This document shows, piece after piece, positions 1 to 5,717 of a stretch of DNA of 9,937 nucleotides. The DNA is from an uncultured Clostridium sp. (lineage in GTDB: Bacteria; Bacillota; Clostridia; TANB77; CAG-508), in NCBI GenBank assembly GCA_947057875.1, contig CAMSEX010000044.1, positions 1 through 9,937 of the forward strand. Direction: 5' to 3'. Below the pieces are notes generated by a model. The model was not told where the DNA came from, did not search any database, and saw only the letters and a program-made list of their open reading frames with translations. The translations under genes were made by a program, and so were the position numbers. The number at the start of each line of letters is the position of its first letter. The first letter of the stretch is position 1.

Positions 1-45
1 GATGACGAGAGGTGACTGGAGTTCAGACGTGTGCTCTTCCGATCT
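1..45 (+). other. Untrimmed Illumina P7/TruSeq adapter sequence
   Basis: Positions 12-45 match the TruSeq read-2 adapter, ending in GCTCTTCCGATCT. Positions 1-3 (GAT) fit the end of the P7 oligo, and the eight bases at 4-11 (GACGAGAG) sit exactly where the i7 index belongs. This is library sequence, not genome. Biological sequence starts at 46, inside pyrG, so base 46 is an artificial contig end. Confidence 0.97.
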
Positions 46-108
46 CGTAATTCCTTTGCCCAAACCTGACACCACTCCACCTGTAATAAAAATGTACTTT
101 GTTCCCAT
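46..108 (-). CDS. pyrG: CTP synthase, N-terminal 21 codons only (cut by contig end)
   Basis: The 21 codons read MGTKYIFITGG then VVSGLGKGIT, the strongly conserved CTP synthase amino terminus with its P-loop-like GG-VVS-LGKG nucleotide-binding segment. CTP synthase makes CTP from UTP, ATP and glutamine in the cytoplasm, the last step of pyrimidine nucleotide synthesis. The ATG at 106-108 follows a strong ribosome binding site (AAGGAGGAAGTT). The rest of the protein, more than 500 residues in the family, lies beyond the adapter junction. Just upstream are its own promoter (195-223) and a leader hairpin (131-170), so it is probably transcribed separately from the recU-like gene before it. The identification rests on 21 residues, but these are distinctive. 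Confidence 0.9.
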
Positions 109-130
109 AACTTCCTCCTTGCAAAAATGA

Positions 131-170
131 AAAAACAGATTAAAATAACGTTTTTTTTTAATCTGTTTTT
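131..170 (-). terminator. 15-bp perfect hairpin in pyrG leader: recU terminator and/or pyrG attenuator
   Basis: 131-145 pairs perfectly with 156-170 around a 10-base loop. The stem is A/T-rich, and on the minus strand its 3' arm ends in a T run (CTGTTTTTTC). It lies after the recU-like gene, but also after the pyrG promoter at 195-223 and before the pyrG start, so pyrG transcripts must pass through it. It could both end recU transcription and attenuate pyrG. Confidence 0.75.
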
Positions 171-194
171 GTCTCTCTTGTTATCAACATTTAT

Positions 195-223
195 ATTCTA
201 TCATTTTATGTTTTAAAAATCAA
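195..223 (-). promoter_or_regulatory. Probable pyrG promoter (TTGATT-17-TAGAAT)
   Basis: On the minus strand, TTGATT (218-223) and TAGAAT (195-200) are separated by 17 bases, fitting a vegetative sigma-A promoter. It begins 6 bases past the recU-like stop codon and would start a leader of about 80 bases containing the 131-170 hairpin. Confidence 0.6.
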
Positions 224-229
224 GTCATT

Positions 230-802
230 TTACAAAATTTCTAAAAAATCTATCACACCATTTTTTCCAGAAAGCGCTCGAAAATTCATTTCTTCTAGCT
301 CTTCCTGTTTGATATATTTTCTGCCAAAATGTTCCTTCATCGTTGCCCACTCGTCAATTGGCACCCTATAAATACGATTGTCCATAAAACCGACTAGCAC
401 AAATGAAATCGCCCCCAGCCTGCTATAACCTAGCAAAGCCTCACGCTGAAAATCGCTTAGTGCCTGATACGTAATTCTGTCTTTTTCCGTAAATTTCGCA
501 TCAAACACAACCGTTCTACCACCTTTTATGGTTCCTTTAAAATCTGGTTGTGCTGATTTCGTAAAAACTGTCTCAAAATGCCCATTTTCGATATGTTTTA
601 AAATTTTCATTGGTTCTGGCGTTTTTTCAATCATTGCCACCTGATTTAGCTTGTAAACCTCACAAATTGTTTCGATTTGTTCCTCAAAACTCTGCCCCAA
701 ACCATGATTAATTTTCCCTTGTAATTGTCTTTGAATATTTTTTAGTTTGCCTCCAGCTTCTTTTAAAACCAAACTTCTATACTCTTCAATCGATATCCCC
801 AT
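230..802 (-). CDS. recU: RecU-like Holliday junction resolvase (PD-(D/E)xK nuclease family)
   Basis: The 190-residue product resembles RecU, the Bacillota enzyme that cuts Holliday junctions during recombinational repair and chromosome segregation. Counting from the ATG at 800-802, it shows GLGQSFEE (about 34-41), then QPDFKG (Asp87) and VVFDAK (Asp101, Lys103). This is the D...(D/E)xK nuclease core, followed by hydrophobic SFVLVGF and YRVPIDEW as in the family. I chose ATG 802 over the in-frame GTG at 817 because GGTGGAG sits 6 bases before ATG 802, while GTG 817 has only a weak site. RecU is commonly beside a penicillin-binding protein gene; here it has its own promoter (833-861) and lies ahead of pyrG. 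It contains no CGG codon and is intact. Family assignment is from motifs and overall resemblance. Confidence 0.78.
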   Translation of the reverse strand: MGISIEEYRSLVLKEAGGKLKNIQRQLQGKINHGLGQSFEEQIETICEVYKLNQVAMIEKTPEPMKILKHIENGHFETVFTKSAQPDFKGTIKGGRTVVFDAKFTEKDRITYQALSDFQREALLGYSRLGAISFVLVGFMDNRIYRVPIDEWATMKEHFGRKYIKQEELEEMNFRALSGKNGVIDFLEIL

Positions 803-832
803 TTTTTTCTCCACCACTATTTTCTTTCTAAA

Positions 833-861
833 ATTATAACCAATTTATGATCTTTCGTCAA
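833..861 (-). promoter_or_regulatory. Near-consensus promoter for recU-like gene (TTGACG-17-TATAAT)
   Basis: On the minus strand, TTGACG (856-861) and TATAAT (833-838) are 17 bases apart. It lies directly after the terminator of the upstream small gene and about 30 bases before the recU start, so recU is an independent transcription unit. Confidence 0.8.
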
Positions 862-862
862 G

Positions 863-908
863 AATAAAAAACTACCAAAAACAATTCCGTCTTTAGCAGT
901 TTTTTATT
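863..908 (-). terminator. Intrinsic terminator of the 66-residue gene
   Basis: 863-882 pairs with 889-908 in a 20-bp stem with three G-T wobbles and a 6-base loop. On the minus strand the descending arm ends in AGTTTTTTATT. It begins 21 bases after the stop codon at 930 and ends just before the recU -35 box. Its A/T tracts at both ends could make it work in both directions. Confidence 0.8.
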
Positions 909-929
909 TTCACAAAATTTTGTTGTGTA

Positions 930-1130
930 TTACTCATCTTTTAGAGGAAATCTTCTTATTAATTCACGAGCATAAGAATTTTTTGAACCTGGAGAATAGC
1001 CAGCTATTAGTTTTCCAAACCTCTCGTGTTCGTGAAATGGTTTGCTAACTGGCTGATAGGGTTCCCGTATCACAGGTGGCTTTTTATCAATCTTCAAAAC
1101 TGGCTCAGGATTTCTTTTCGTAAACAGCAT
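930..1130 (-). CDS. Small hypothetical protein (66 aa) containing a CGG codon
   Basis: I do not recognise this protein. It has 66 residues, is proline- and charge-rich in its first half (PEPVLKIDKKPP) and basic toward the end (ARELIRRFPLKDE), with no signal peptide or membrane segment. It looks like a real gene: strong ribosome binding site (AAGGAGG) before the ATG at 1128-1130, a promoter with TTGACA at 1180-1208, and a terminator right after the stop. It holds the only in-frame CGG in the window not at a frameshift site (1065-1067, ATA CGG GAA). If CGG caused a +1 shift here too, the product would be about 40 residues, ending at a TAA 19 codons later. The unshifted reading reaches the terminator, so I prefer it. 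It is divergent from hsp20. Confidence 0.7.
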   Translation of the reverse strand: MLFTKRNPEPVLKIDKKPPVIREPYQPVSKPFHEHERFGKLIAGYSPGSKNSYARELIRRFPLKDE

Positions 1131-1179
1131 ATAAAACCTCCTTATATATTATGAGCTTCAAACCAATTACTACCTTACA

Positions 1180-1208
1180 ATAGTATAACTTTTCTTCCTA
1201 TTTGTCAA
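1180..1208 (-). promoter_or_regulatory. Promoter of the 66-residue gene (TTGACA-17-TACTAT)
   Basis: On the minus strand, a consensus TTGACA (1203-1208) and TACTAT (1180-1185) are 17 bases apart. It is back to back with the hsp20 promoter. The two -35 boxes are about 40 bases apart, with the CIRCE operator on the hsp20 side. Confidence 0.7.
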
Positions 1209-1235
1209 TTCACAAATCATAAAAATTTTTGGAAA

Positions 1236-1262
1236 TTAGCACTCTCCTATTGACAGTGCTAA
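1236..1262 (+). promoter_or_regulatory. CIRCE operator (HrcA repressor site) upstream of hsp20
   Basis: TTAGCACTC (1236-1244), a 9-base spacer, then CAGTGCTAA (1254-1262). This matches the classical CIRCE inverted repeat (TTAGCACTC-N9-GAGTGCTAA) with one mismatch in the second arm. The right arm overlaps the -35 box (1250-1255), the right place for heat-relieved repression by HrcA. Confidence 0.9.
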
Positions 1263-1277
1263 AAATAGTGGTATAAT
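1250..1277 (+). promoter_or_regulatory. hsp20 promoter (TTGACA-16-TATAAT) overlapped by CIRCE
   Basis: TTGACA (1250-1255) and TATAAT (1272-1277) are both full consensus, with a 16-base spacer. The -35 box lies in the spacer and right arm of the CIRCE operator, so HrcA binding would block RNA polymerase. Confidence 0.88.
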
Positions 1278-1327
1278 ATACTTAATATTAGGAAAAAATA
1301 ATTTTATAAAAGAAAGGATGATGTGTT

Positions 1328-1747
1328 ATGATGATGATACCAAGAAAAAACAACTTTGACTTATTTGGAGATTTATTTAATGATCCATTTTTCAGAGGAG
1401 ATGACAGCAAAATCATGAGAACCGACATTCAAGAAAAAAACAACGAATATTTAATTGACATTGATTTACCTGGTTATGCCAAAGAAAATATTAAACTAGA
1501 AATCGAAGATGGCTACTTAACTGTTCACGCCACTATTAATTCTAATAAAGAAGAACGCGAAGCTGGAAAATTTGTCAGAAAAGAACGATATTTAGGTTCT
1601 TGCTCTCGTAGTTTTTATGTCGGAGAAGAAATACAAACAGAAGATATTAAAGCTTCTTTCAAAAATGGAACTTTGCAAATTGCGGTTCCCAAAAAAGATG
1701 AAACTAAGAAAATTCCAGAAAAAAAATACATTCAAATTGACGACTAA
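1328..1747 (+). CDS. Small heat-shock protein, Hsp20/alpha-crystallin family
   Basis: This 139-residue protein has the usual small heat-shock layout. A short N-terminal arm (1-30, DLFGDLFNDPFF) is followed by an alpha-crystallin domain (about 31-122) with DLPGYAKENI and the signature ASFKNGTLQIAVPK, then a tail with an I-x-I motif (IQI, 135-137) used to dock between dimers in the oligomer. Such proteins are ATP-independent holdases that bind unfolding proteins in the cytoplasm. Three ATG codons follow each other from 1328; I chose the first because AAAGGA lies 9 bases before it. The gene is alone in its unit, with a CIRCE-overlapped promoter and a strong terminator. Arginines use AGA, CGC, CGA and CGT, never CGG. 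Confidence 0.95.
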   Translation: MMMIPRKNNFDLFGDLFNDPFFRGDDSKIMRTDIQEKNNEYLIDIDLPGYAKENIKLEIEDGYLTVHATINSNKEEREAGKFVRKERYLGSCSRSFYVGEEIQTEDIKASFKNGTLQIAVPKKDETKKIPEKKYIQIDD

Positions 1748-1750
1748 TCA

Positions 1751-1781
1751 AACAATCCAGCAAACCGCTGGATTGTTTTTT
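1751..1781 (+). terminator. Rho-independent terminator of hsp20
   Basis: AACAATCCAGC (1751-1761) pairs perfectly with GCTGGATTGTT (1767-1777) across a 5-base loop, followed by a T tract through 1781. It starts 3 bases after the hsp20 stop and lies just beyond the convergent gene ending at 1789, so it may serve both genes. Confidence 0.93.
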
Positions 1782-1788
1782 CGCATTT

Positions 1789-2239
1789 TTATTGCATCAT
1801 AGCAGTCAGCAATTCTTCTCTTGCTTTGTCACTTTCTTCTTCCCCTTGAAACGTGATATTCCCAACTTCGTCCAAATGCGCATATGCCACAAATCCTTCT
1901 TTATTTTGATACATCAAATTTCCTGTTTCATCAGCAGAAAGCGTTGCTCCAGTTGATGTCACAATTCCGTTTTTTAAGCTCATTTCTAACATATTCCAAA
2001 GGAGCCTTAAAATTCCCTCTGTTTTCCTCATAATCCAAAAAATAATCCATTTCCAAGCATACAATTTCCATCTCAATTTCCTCTTGTACTTGTGCAAAAC
2101 TGACCAAATCTGCCGCTCCCATAATTTGTTGCCAAAGCCCTGTACTCATTGACAATCCGATTGCAAACATTATCAAAAAAACGTTTAGCATCAATCCTAC
2201 CAAAGTAACACCAGTATTATTTTTTAATACCTTTTCCAT
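1789..2239 (-). CDS. Membrane-anchored pilin-like protein, needs +1 shift at CGG (1967-1969)
   Basis: Two overlapping frames make one 149-residue protein if the C at 1969 is skipped: 90 residues ending in NELKK, then GIVTSTGATLSADETG and onward to the stop at 1789. The ATG at 2239 follows GGGAGGAAAC. The start MEKVLKNNTG, then VTLVGLMLNVFLIMFAIGL, resembles a type IV prepilin (short basic leader, Gly10, hydrophobic helix), but the usual Glu5 of mature pilins is absent, so the pilin call is tentative. A helical acidic segment follows (QVQEEIEMEIVCLEMDYFL). The C-terminal part (GNLMYQNKEGFVAYAHLDE) looks like a compact beta domain. Unshifted reading stops after 102 residues. An alternative is one extra A in the A6 run beside the site, giving KNGI instead of KKGI. 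It is convergent with hsp20. Confidence 0.6.
1966..1969 (-). other. Candidate +1 recoding site 1 (AAA CGG A)
   Basis: In the upstream frame the codons are CTT AAA AAA CGG AAT. Skipping the C at 1969 gives AAA AAA GGA ATT, entering the frame that runs to 1789. It is the only in-frame CGG in this gene. The adjacent A6 run makes this the least certain of the three sites. Confidence 0.55.
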
Positions 2240-2269
2240 GTTTCCTCCCTTTTTACAATATTCTTAATT

Positions 2270-2353
2270 TCATTTCTTTGGTAACTTTTTTGATTTTTTT
2301 CTGAAAAAATGTACATTTGAATTTTCTAGATTTTTTAATGCTTGAGATTGCAT
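2270..2353 (-). CDS. Possible 27-residue basic peptide ahead of the pilin-like gene
   Basis: ATG at 2351-2353 follows AAAGGACAAA, a reasonable ribosome binding site. The 27-codon frame ends at TGA 2270-2272, 30 bases before the pilin-like ATG. The peptide starts MQSQALKNLENSNVHFF and ends in a lysine-rich tail (RKKSKKLPKK). It lies in the leader made by the TTGACT/TATAAT promoter at 2380-2408. I recognise no family. It could be a small protein, a translated leader, or chance in A-rich DNA; promoter and ribosome-site placement are the only support. Confidence 0.35.
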   Translation of the reverse strand: MQSQALKNLENSNVHFFRKKSKKLPKK

Positions 2354-2379
2354 TTTGTCCTTTGAAAAAATACATTCCC

Positions 2380-2408
2380 ATTATACCATATTATGTAAAA
2401 TAAGTCAA
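2380..2408 (-). promoter_or_regulatory. Promoter for the pilin-like unit (TTGACT-17-TATAAT)
   Basis: On the minus strand, TTGACT (2403-2408) and TATAAT (2380-2385) are separated by 17 bases. Transcription would run through the possible 27-residue peptide into the pilin-like gene, with a leader of about 135 bases. It is divergent from the IMPase promoter at 2437-2465. Confidence 0.7.
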
Positions 2409-2436
2409 TTATTTTTCCAATTTTTTCTGATTTATC

Positions 2437-2465
2437 TTGTTCATTGACCCACAATATGATATAAT
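2437..2465 (+). promoter_or_regulatory. Promoter of the IMPase-GNAT-uvrB operon (TTGTTC-17-TATAAT)
   Basis: TTGTTC (2437-2442) and a consensus TATAAT (2460-2465) lie 17 bases apart and 23 bases before the IMPase ATG. I see no other good promoter before the two downstream genes, so all three are probably co-transcribed. I see no LexA-type operator by eye. Confidence 0.65.
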
Positions 2466-2488
2466 AAAATTTAGAAAGGATACTAATT

Positions 2489-3194
2489 ATGAAAGAAATA
2501 GATTTTTTAAAAAATATCGTAAAACAAGCAATTGAAATTTCAAAAAAAGATTTTATTGTCAACCAAAAAGGAAATGAAACCGATTTAGTAACCAGCTTAG
2601 ATTTAGAAATCGAGCAATTTCTCATTCAAGAAATCAAACACAATTATCCTGATTTTGCTATTGTGAGTGAAGAATTTAACCACGAAAACGAAATCACTGA
2701 AAATTGTTTTATTATTGACCCCATCGACGGAACCATCAATTTTGCCAATGGTTTGCCACTTTGGGGGATTCAAATTGCCTGTGTCAAAAATGGGAAAACG
2801 ATTGCAAGCGTGATTAGCCTGCCACGCATCAACGAATTTTACTGGGCTGACGAGACAGGTGCCTACTTAAATGATAGCAAAATTTCGGTTACCAATATTT
2901 CCACCGAAAATGCCTTATACACCATTGAAGGAAAAAATAATTTATCTTACATACAAAAAATGCAACCCTATTCTACTCACATGCGAAAGTTTGGAGCTGT
3001 TTGCGTATCGCTTGCATTCCTTGCCTCTGGCAGAATTCATGGTAGCGTTTACAGAAATGATAAACCTTGGGATTATGCCCCTCGGACTTTTTCTTTGCCA
3101 AATGGCAGGAGCACAAATTTGTGATAAAAGCGGATTTCATGCAGCAGCAAGCAATCAAGAATTATTAGATATTTTAGAAACTGTTAATCAATAA
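2489..3194 (+). CDS. Inositol-monophosphatase-family phosphatase, needs +1 shift at CGG (3083-3085)
   Basis: The family holds Mg2+-dependent sugar and inositol phosphatases (IMPase, also CysQ- and SuhB-like). Motifs are intact: ETDLVTSLD (30-38), SEE (60-62, metal-binding Glu), IIDPIDGTINF (75-85, with catalytic Asp77 and Asp80) and WDYAP (194-198, metal-binding Asp). Directly after WDYAP the frame breaks. Dropping the C at 3083 gives GGA and continues as GLFLCQMAGAQICDKSGF, the expected WDxAxG...AGG-type ending, through to the stop at 3194. Total is 234 residues, a little short of the usual 250-270. Without a shift the protein ends at 211 residues with an unrelated tail. The start follows AGAAAGGA. 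It is first in an operon, 21 bases before the acetyltransferase gene. The substrate cannot be told from sequence. Confidence 0.85.
3083..3086 (+). other. Candidate +1 recoding site 2 (CCT CGG A)
   Basis: Codons run GAT TAT GCC CCT CGG ACT. Family conservation demands a glycine after WDYAP, which GGA (3084-3086) supplies if C3083 is skipped. There is no homopolymer run at the extra base. It is the only in-frame CGG in the gene. Confidence 0.75.
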
Positions 3195-3215
3195 ATTTTA
3201 AAAGGGAGACCTCTT

Positions 3216-3695
3216 ATGAATTTAGAAAATGAAATTAAATATATCGAGTTTAATCAGCAATATCAAAACGAAATCAATGATTTTATCAATAAAAGTATGT
3301 ATCATTTTATTCATAGACCTTATAAAATAAGAGAAGATGTTGCCAACATTGAAGAACATTATATCAAGAATGGCGGAAATTTTTGGCTTGCCATCAATCA
3401 AAAAAATAAATCTATTATAGGTTCTATTGGATTAGAAAAAAGAGAGCATTGTGGAATTTTACGTAGATTTTATATACAAGAAGAATATCAAAATCAAAAA
3501 GTTGGCTCTATGCTCTATCAAATATTAGAAGAATTTTGTAGAAAAAATTATATCCATACATTATATTTAACTTGCGGAAAAATTTTAGAAAAAGCACATC
3601 GCTTTTACGCCAACAATGGTTACTTTCCATTGGACCAACCAGAAATCGACATGCATGTAGGAGAAAATGATGATTTATTTAAGAAAACACTATAA
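3216..3695 (+). CDS. GNAT-family N-acetyltransferase
   Basis: This 159-residue protein has the GNAT fold pattern. NFWLAINQKNKSIIGSIGLEKR forms the central strands. LRRFYIQEEYQNQKVGSMLYQIL holds the acetyl-CoA pyrophosphate loop (Q-N-Q-K-V-G-S, a Q/RxxGxG/A variant) and its helix. Then YLTCGKILEKAHRFYANNGY is the typical late segment ending in the F/Y-x-x-x-G-F/Y motif. It would transfer an acetyl group from acetyl-CoA to an amine, but the acceptor is not predictable. ATG 3216 follows AAAGGGAGACC. It is the middle gene of the operon, 21 bases after the IMPase gene and 26 before uvrB. The frame is unbroken and has no in-frame CGG, although GGC GGA and TGC GGA place CGGA across codon boundaries without harm. 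Confidence 0.9.
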   Translation: MNLENEIKYIEFNQQYQNEINDFINKSMYHFIHRPYKIREDVANIEEHYIKNGGNFWLAINQKNKSIIGSIGLEKREHCGILRRFYIQEEYQNQKVGSMLYQILEEFCRKNYIHTLYLTCGKILEKAHRFYANNGYFPLDQPEIDMHVGENDDLFKKTL

Positions 3696-3721
3696 AAATA
3701 AATTTTAGATAAGGAGGAAAT

Positions 3722-5684
3722 ATGTTCAAATTACATTCAGATTACAAGCCAACTGGGGACCAACCAAAAGCAATCGAATACTTATCAAATGGCATTCAAG
3801 AAGGCAAGAAATTCCAGACGCTTCTAGGTGTTACAGGCTCTCGGAAAAACCTTTACTATGGCAAATATCATCGAAAAAGTGCAAAAACCAACACTCGTTT
3901 TAGCCCACAATAAAACCTTAGCTGGACAACTGTATTCCGAATTCAAGGAATTTTTTCCAGAAAATCACGTCGAATATTTTGTGTCGTACTACGACTATTA
4001 CCAGCCCGAAGCCTACATCGCCTCTTCTGACACCTATATTGAAAAGGACTCATCTATCAATGACGAAATCGAAAAATTGCGTCACTCTGCAACTGCTTCC
4101 CTTTTTGAAAGCAAAGATGTCATTATCGTTGCCTCAGTTTCCTGCATTTACGGTTTAGGTGACCCAATCGACTACGAAAACATGATTGTTTCTCTTCGTC
4201 CCAACATGAAAAAATCGCGTAACGAAATCATGAAAAAACTCGTCAACATTCAATATGCCAGAAACGAAATGGACTTCAAGCGAGGCACTTTTCGCGCCAA
4301 AGGCGACATTCTCGAAATCTATCCCGCCAATCAAGAAGAAAGTGCAATTCGTGTCGAATTTTGGGGAGACGAAATCGAAAAAATCTCAGAAATCAATCCT
4401 TTAACAGGGAAACCAATTGCCACGCGCGAGCATGTTCTCATTGTTCCAAACTCGCACTACGTTACCAGTCGTGAAAAATTGGACAACGCTTTTGCCACCA
4501 TTGAAACCGAGCTCGAAGAACGTGTACAATATTTCAAAGAAAATAACAAACTCATTGAAGCACAAAGAATTGAAGAGCGCACCAATTTCGACATGGAAAT
4601 GCTCAAAGAAACTGGATTTTGCCAAGGCATCGAAAACTACTCAAGGCACATTAGCGGACGTGAAGCTGGCAGCCCTCCTTACACATTGTTCGACTATTTT
4701 CCAGACGATTTCTTGCTATTCATCGACGAATCTCATGCCACCATTCCGCAAGTTCGCGCCATGCACAATGGCGACCATGCCCGCAAAGAAGCCCTTGTCA
4801 ATTACGGTTTCAGGCTTCCTTCGGCTTTTGACAATCGTCCTCTTAAATTTGGCGAATTCGAGGAACGCATTCATCAAGTCGTATTCGTTAGTGCGACACC
4901 CGCAGACTACGAAAATGAGCATTCAAAAGAAAACGTAGTCGAGCAAATCATTCGTCCAACTGGGCTTTTAGACCCAAAAATCGAAGTCAAACCAACCGAA
5001 AATCAAATTGATGATTTAATCGAACAAATCCAAACTCAACTCGAAAAAGGCGACCGCACGCTTGTTACCACTCTAACCAAAAAAATGGCAGAAGATTTGA
5101 CTGCCTACTTAATCAGTGCAGGGCTTCGCGTCAAATATATGCACTCTGACACCAAAGCGCTTGAGCGTATGGAAATCATTCGCGATTTGCGCATTGGCGA
5201 ATTTGATGTTCTAGTTGGTATCAATCTTTTGCGTGAAGGTTTGGACATTCCCGAAGTTTCGCTTGTCGCCATTTTAGATGCTGACAAAGAAGGGTTCCTA
5301 CGTTCTGAGCGTGCTCTTATTCAAACCATTGGACGTGCTGCCAGAAACACCGAAGGTCGCGTCATTATGTATGCAGACGAATTGACAGAGAGTATGGAAA
5401 AAGCTTTAACGGAAACAAACAGGCGTCGTAAAATCCAAGAAGAATACAACAATGCTCACGGTATTACCCCGCAAACCATTCGCAAATCTGTGCGTGACAC
5501 TATCAAGGCAACCATTGTAGAAGATATTCAAAGCAAATATGAAATTGATGAAAATGAAAGCATTGAAGATATTATTTCAAAATTAACAGACGAAATGTTA
5601 AAATACGCAAAAAATATGGAATTTGAAAAAGCAGCCGAACTGCGTGACAAAATCAAAGAATTAGAAAAATATAATGAAAATTAA
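3722..5684 (+). CDS. uvrB: Excinuclease ABC subunit UvrB, needs +1 shift at CGG (3842-3844)
   Basis: UvrB is the DNA-damage-verifying helicase-like subunit of nucleotide excision repair; it receives damaged DNA from UvrA and recruits UvrC. The first frame gives 40 residues ending GVTGS, then CGG. Skipping C3842 gives GKTFTMANIIEKVQKPTLVL and 613 residues in all to the stop at 5684. The total of 653 is normal for UvrB. After the joint come the beta-hairpin aromatics (VSYYDYYQPEAY, 87-98), the ATPase motif DESH within FIDESHATIPQ, helicase motifs VSATP, LVTTLTKKMAEDL, GINLLREGLDIPEV and QTIGRAARN, and a C-terminal UVR domain (NMEFEKAAELRDKIKELE). The ATG follows AAGGAGGAAAT. About 37 arginines are encoded with no other CGG. 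Nothing else in the gene is damaged. Confidence 0.93.
3842..3845 (+). other. Candidate +1 recoding site 3 in the UvrB Walker A motif (TCT CGG A)
   Basis: Codons run GGC TCT CGG AAA AAC. UvrB requires GVTGSGKT here, so the extra base maps to C3842: TCT, skip C, GGA AAA ACC gives S-G-K-T. Reading CGGA as arginine would destroy the ATP-binding loop, so glycine is the expected residue. No repeat or homopolymer surrounds the C. Confidence 0.82.
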
Positions 5685-5717
5685 AGTCAAGAAAATTTCC
5701 TGCCTTTTTCTATTTTT

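Noticed and set aside
817..817. GTG at 817 as the recU start, adding 5 residues
   Set aside because: The GGTGGAG just downstream is ideally placed for the ATG at 802, and the GTG has only a weak ribosome binding site.
2335..2625. Minus-strand 96-residue open frame across the IMPase 5' end
   Set aside because: It runs antisense to conserved IMPase sequence, its product is low-complexity and hydrophobic, and it overlaps promoters on both strands.
3842..3844. CGG reassigned to another amino acid, as in some bacterial code variants
   Set aside because: Reassignment keeps the reading frame, but here the frame must change by one base to restore the protein, so a substitution code alone cannot explain it.
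3842..3845. CGGA decoded as a four-base arginine codon
   Set aside because: Arginine at the Walker A glycine of UvrB would be expected to abolish ATP binding, and the IMPase site also calls for glycine.
1789..3913. Treating the three broken genes as ordinary pseudogenes
   Set aside because: Each has one lesion only, all of the same type at CGG-A, with full conservation on both sides. Independent decay would give varied lesions and additional stops.
4417..4938. Plus-strand 173-residue open frame inside uvrB
   Set aside because: It is an alternative frame of strongly conserved UvrB coding sequence with no ribosome binding site or recognisable domain.
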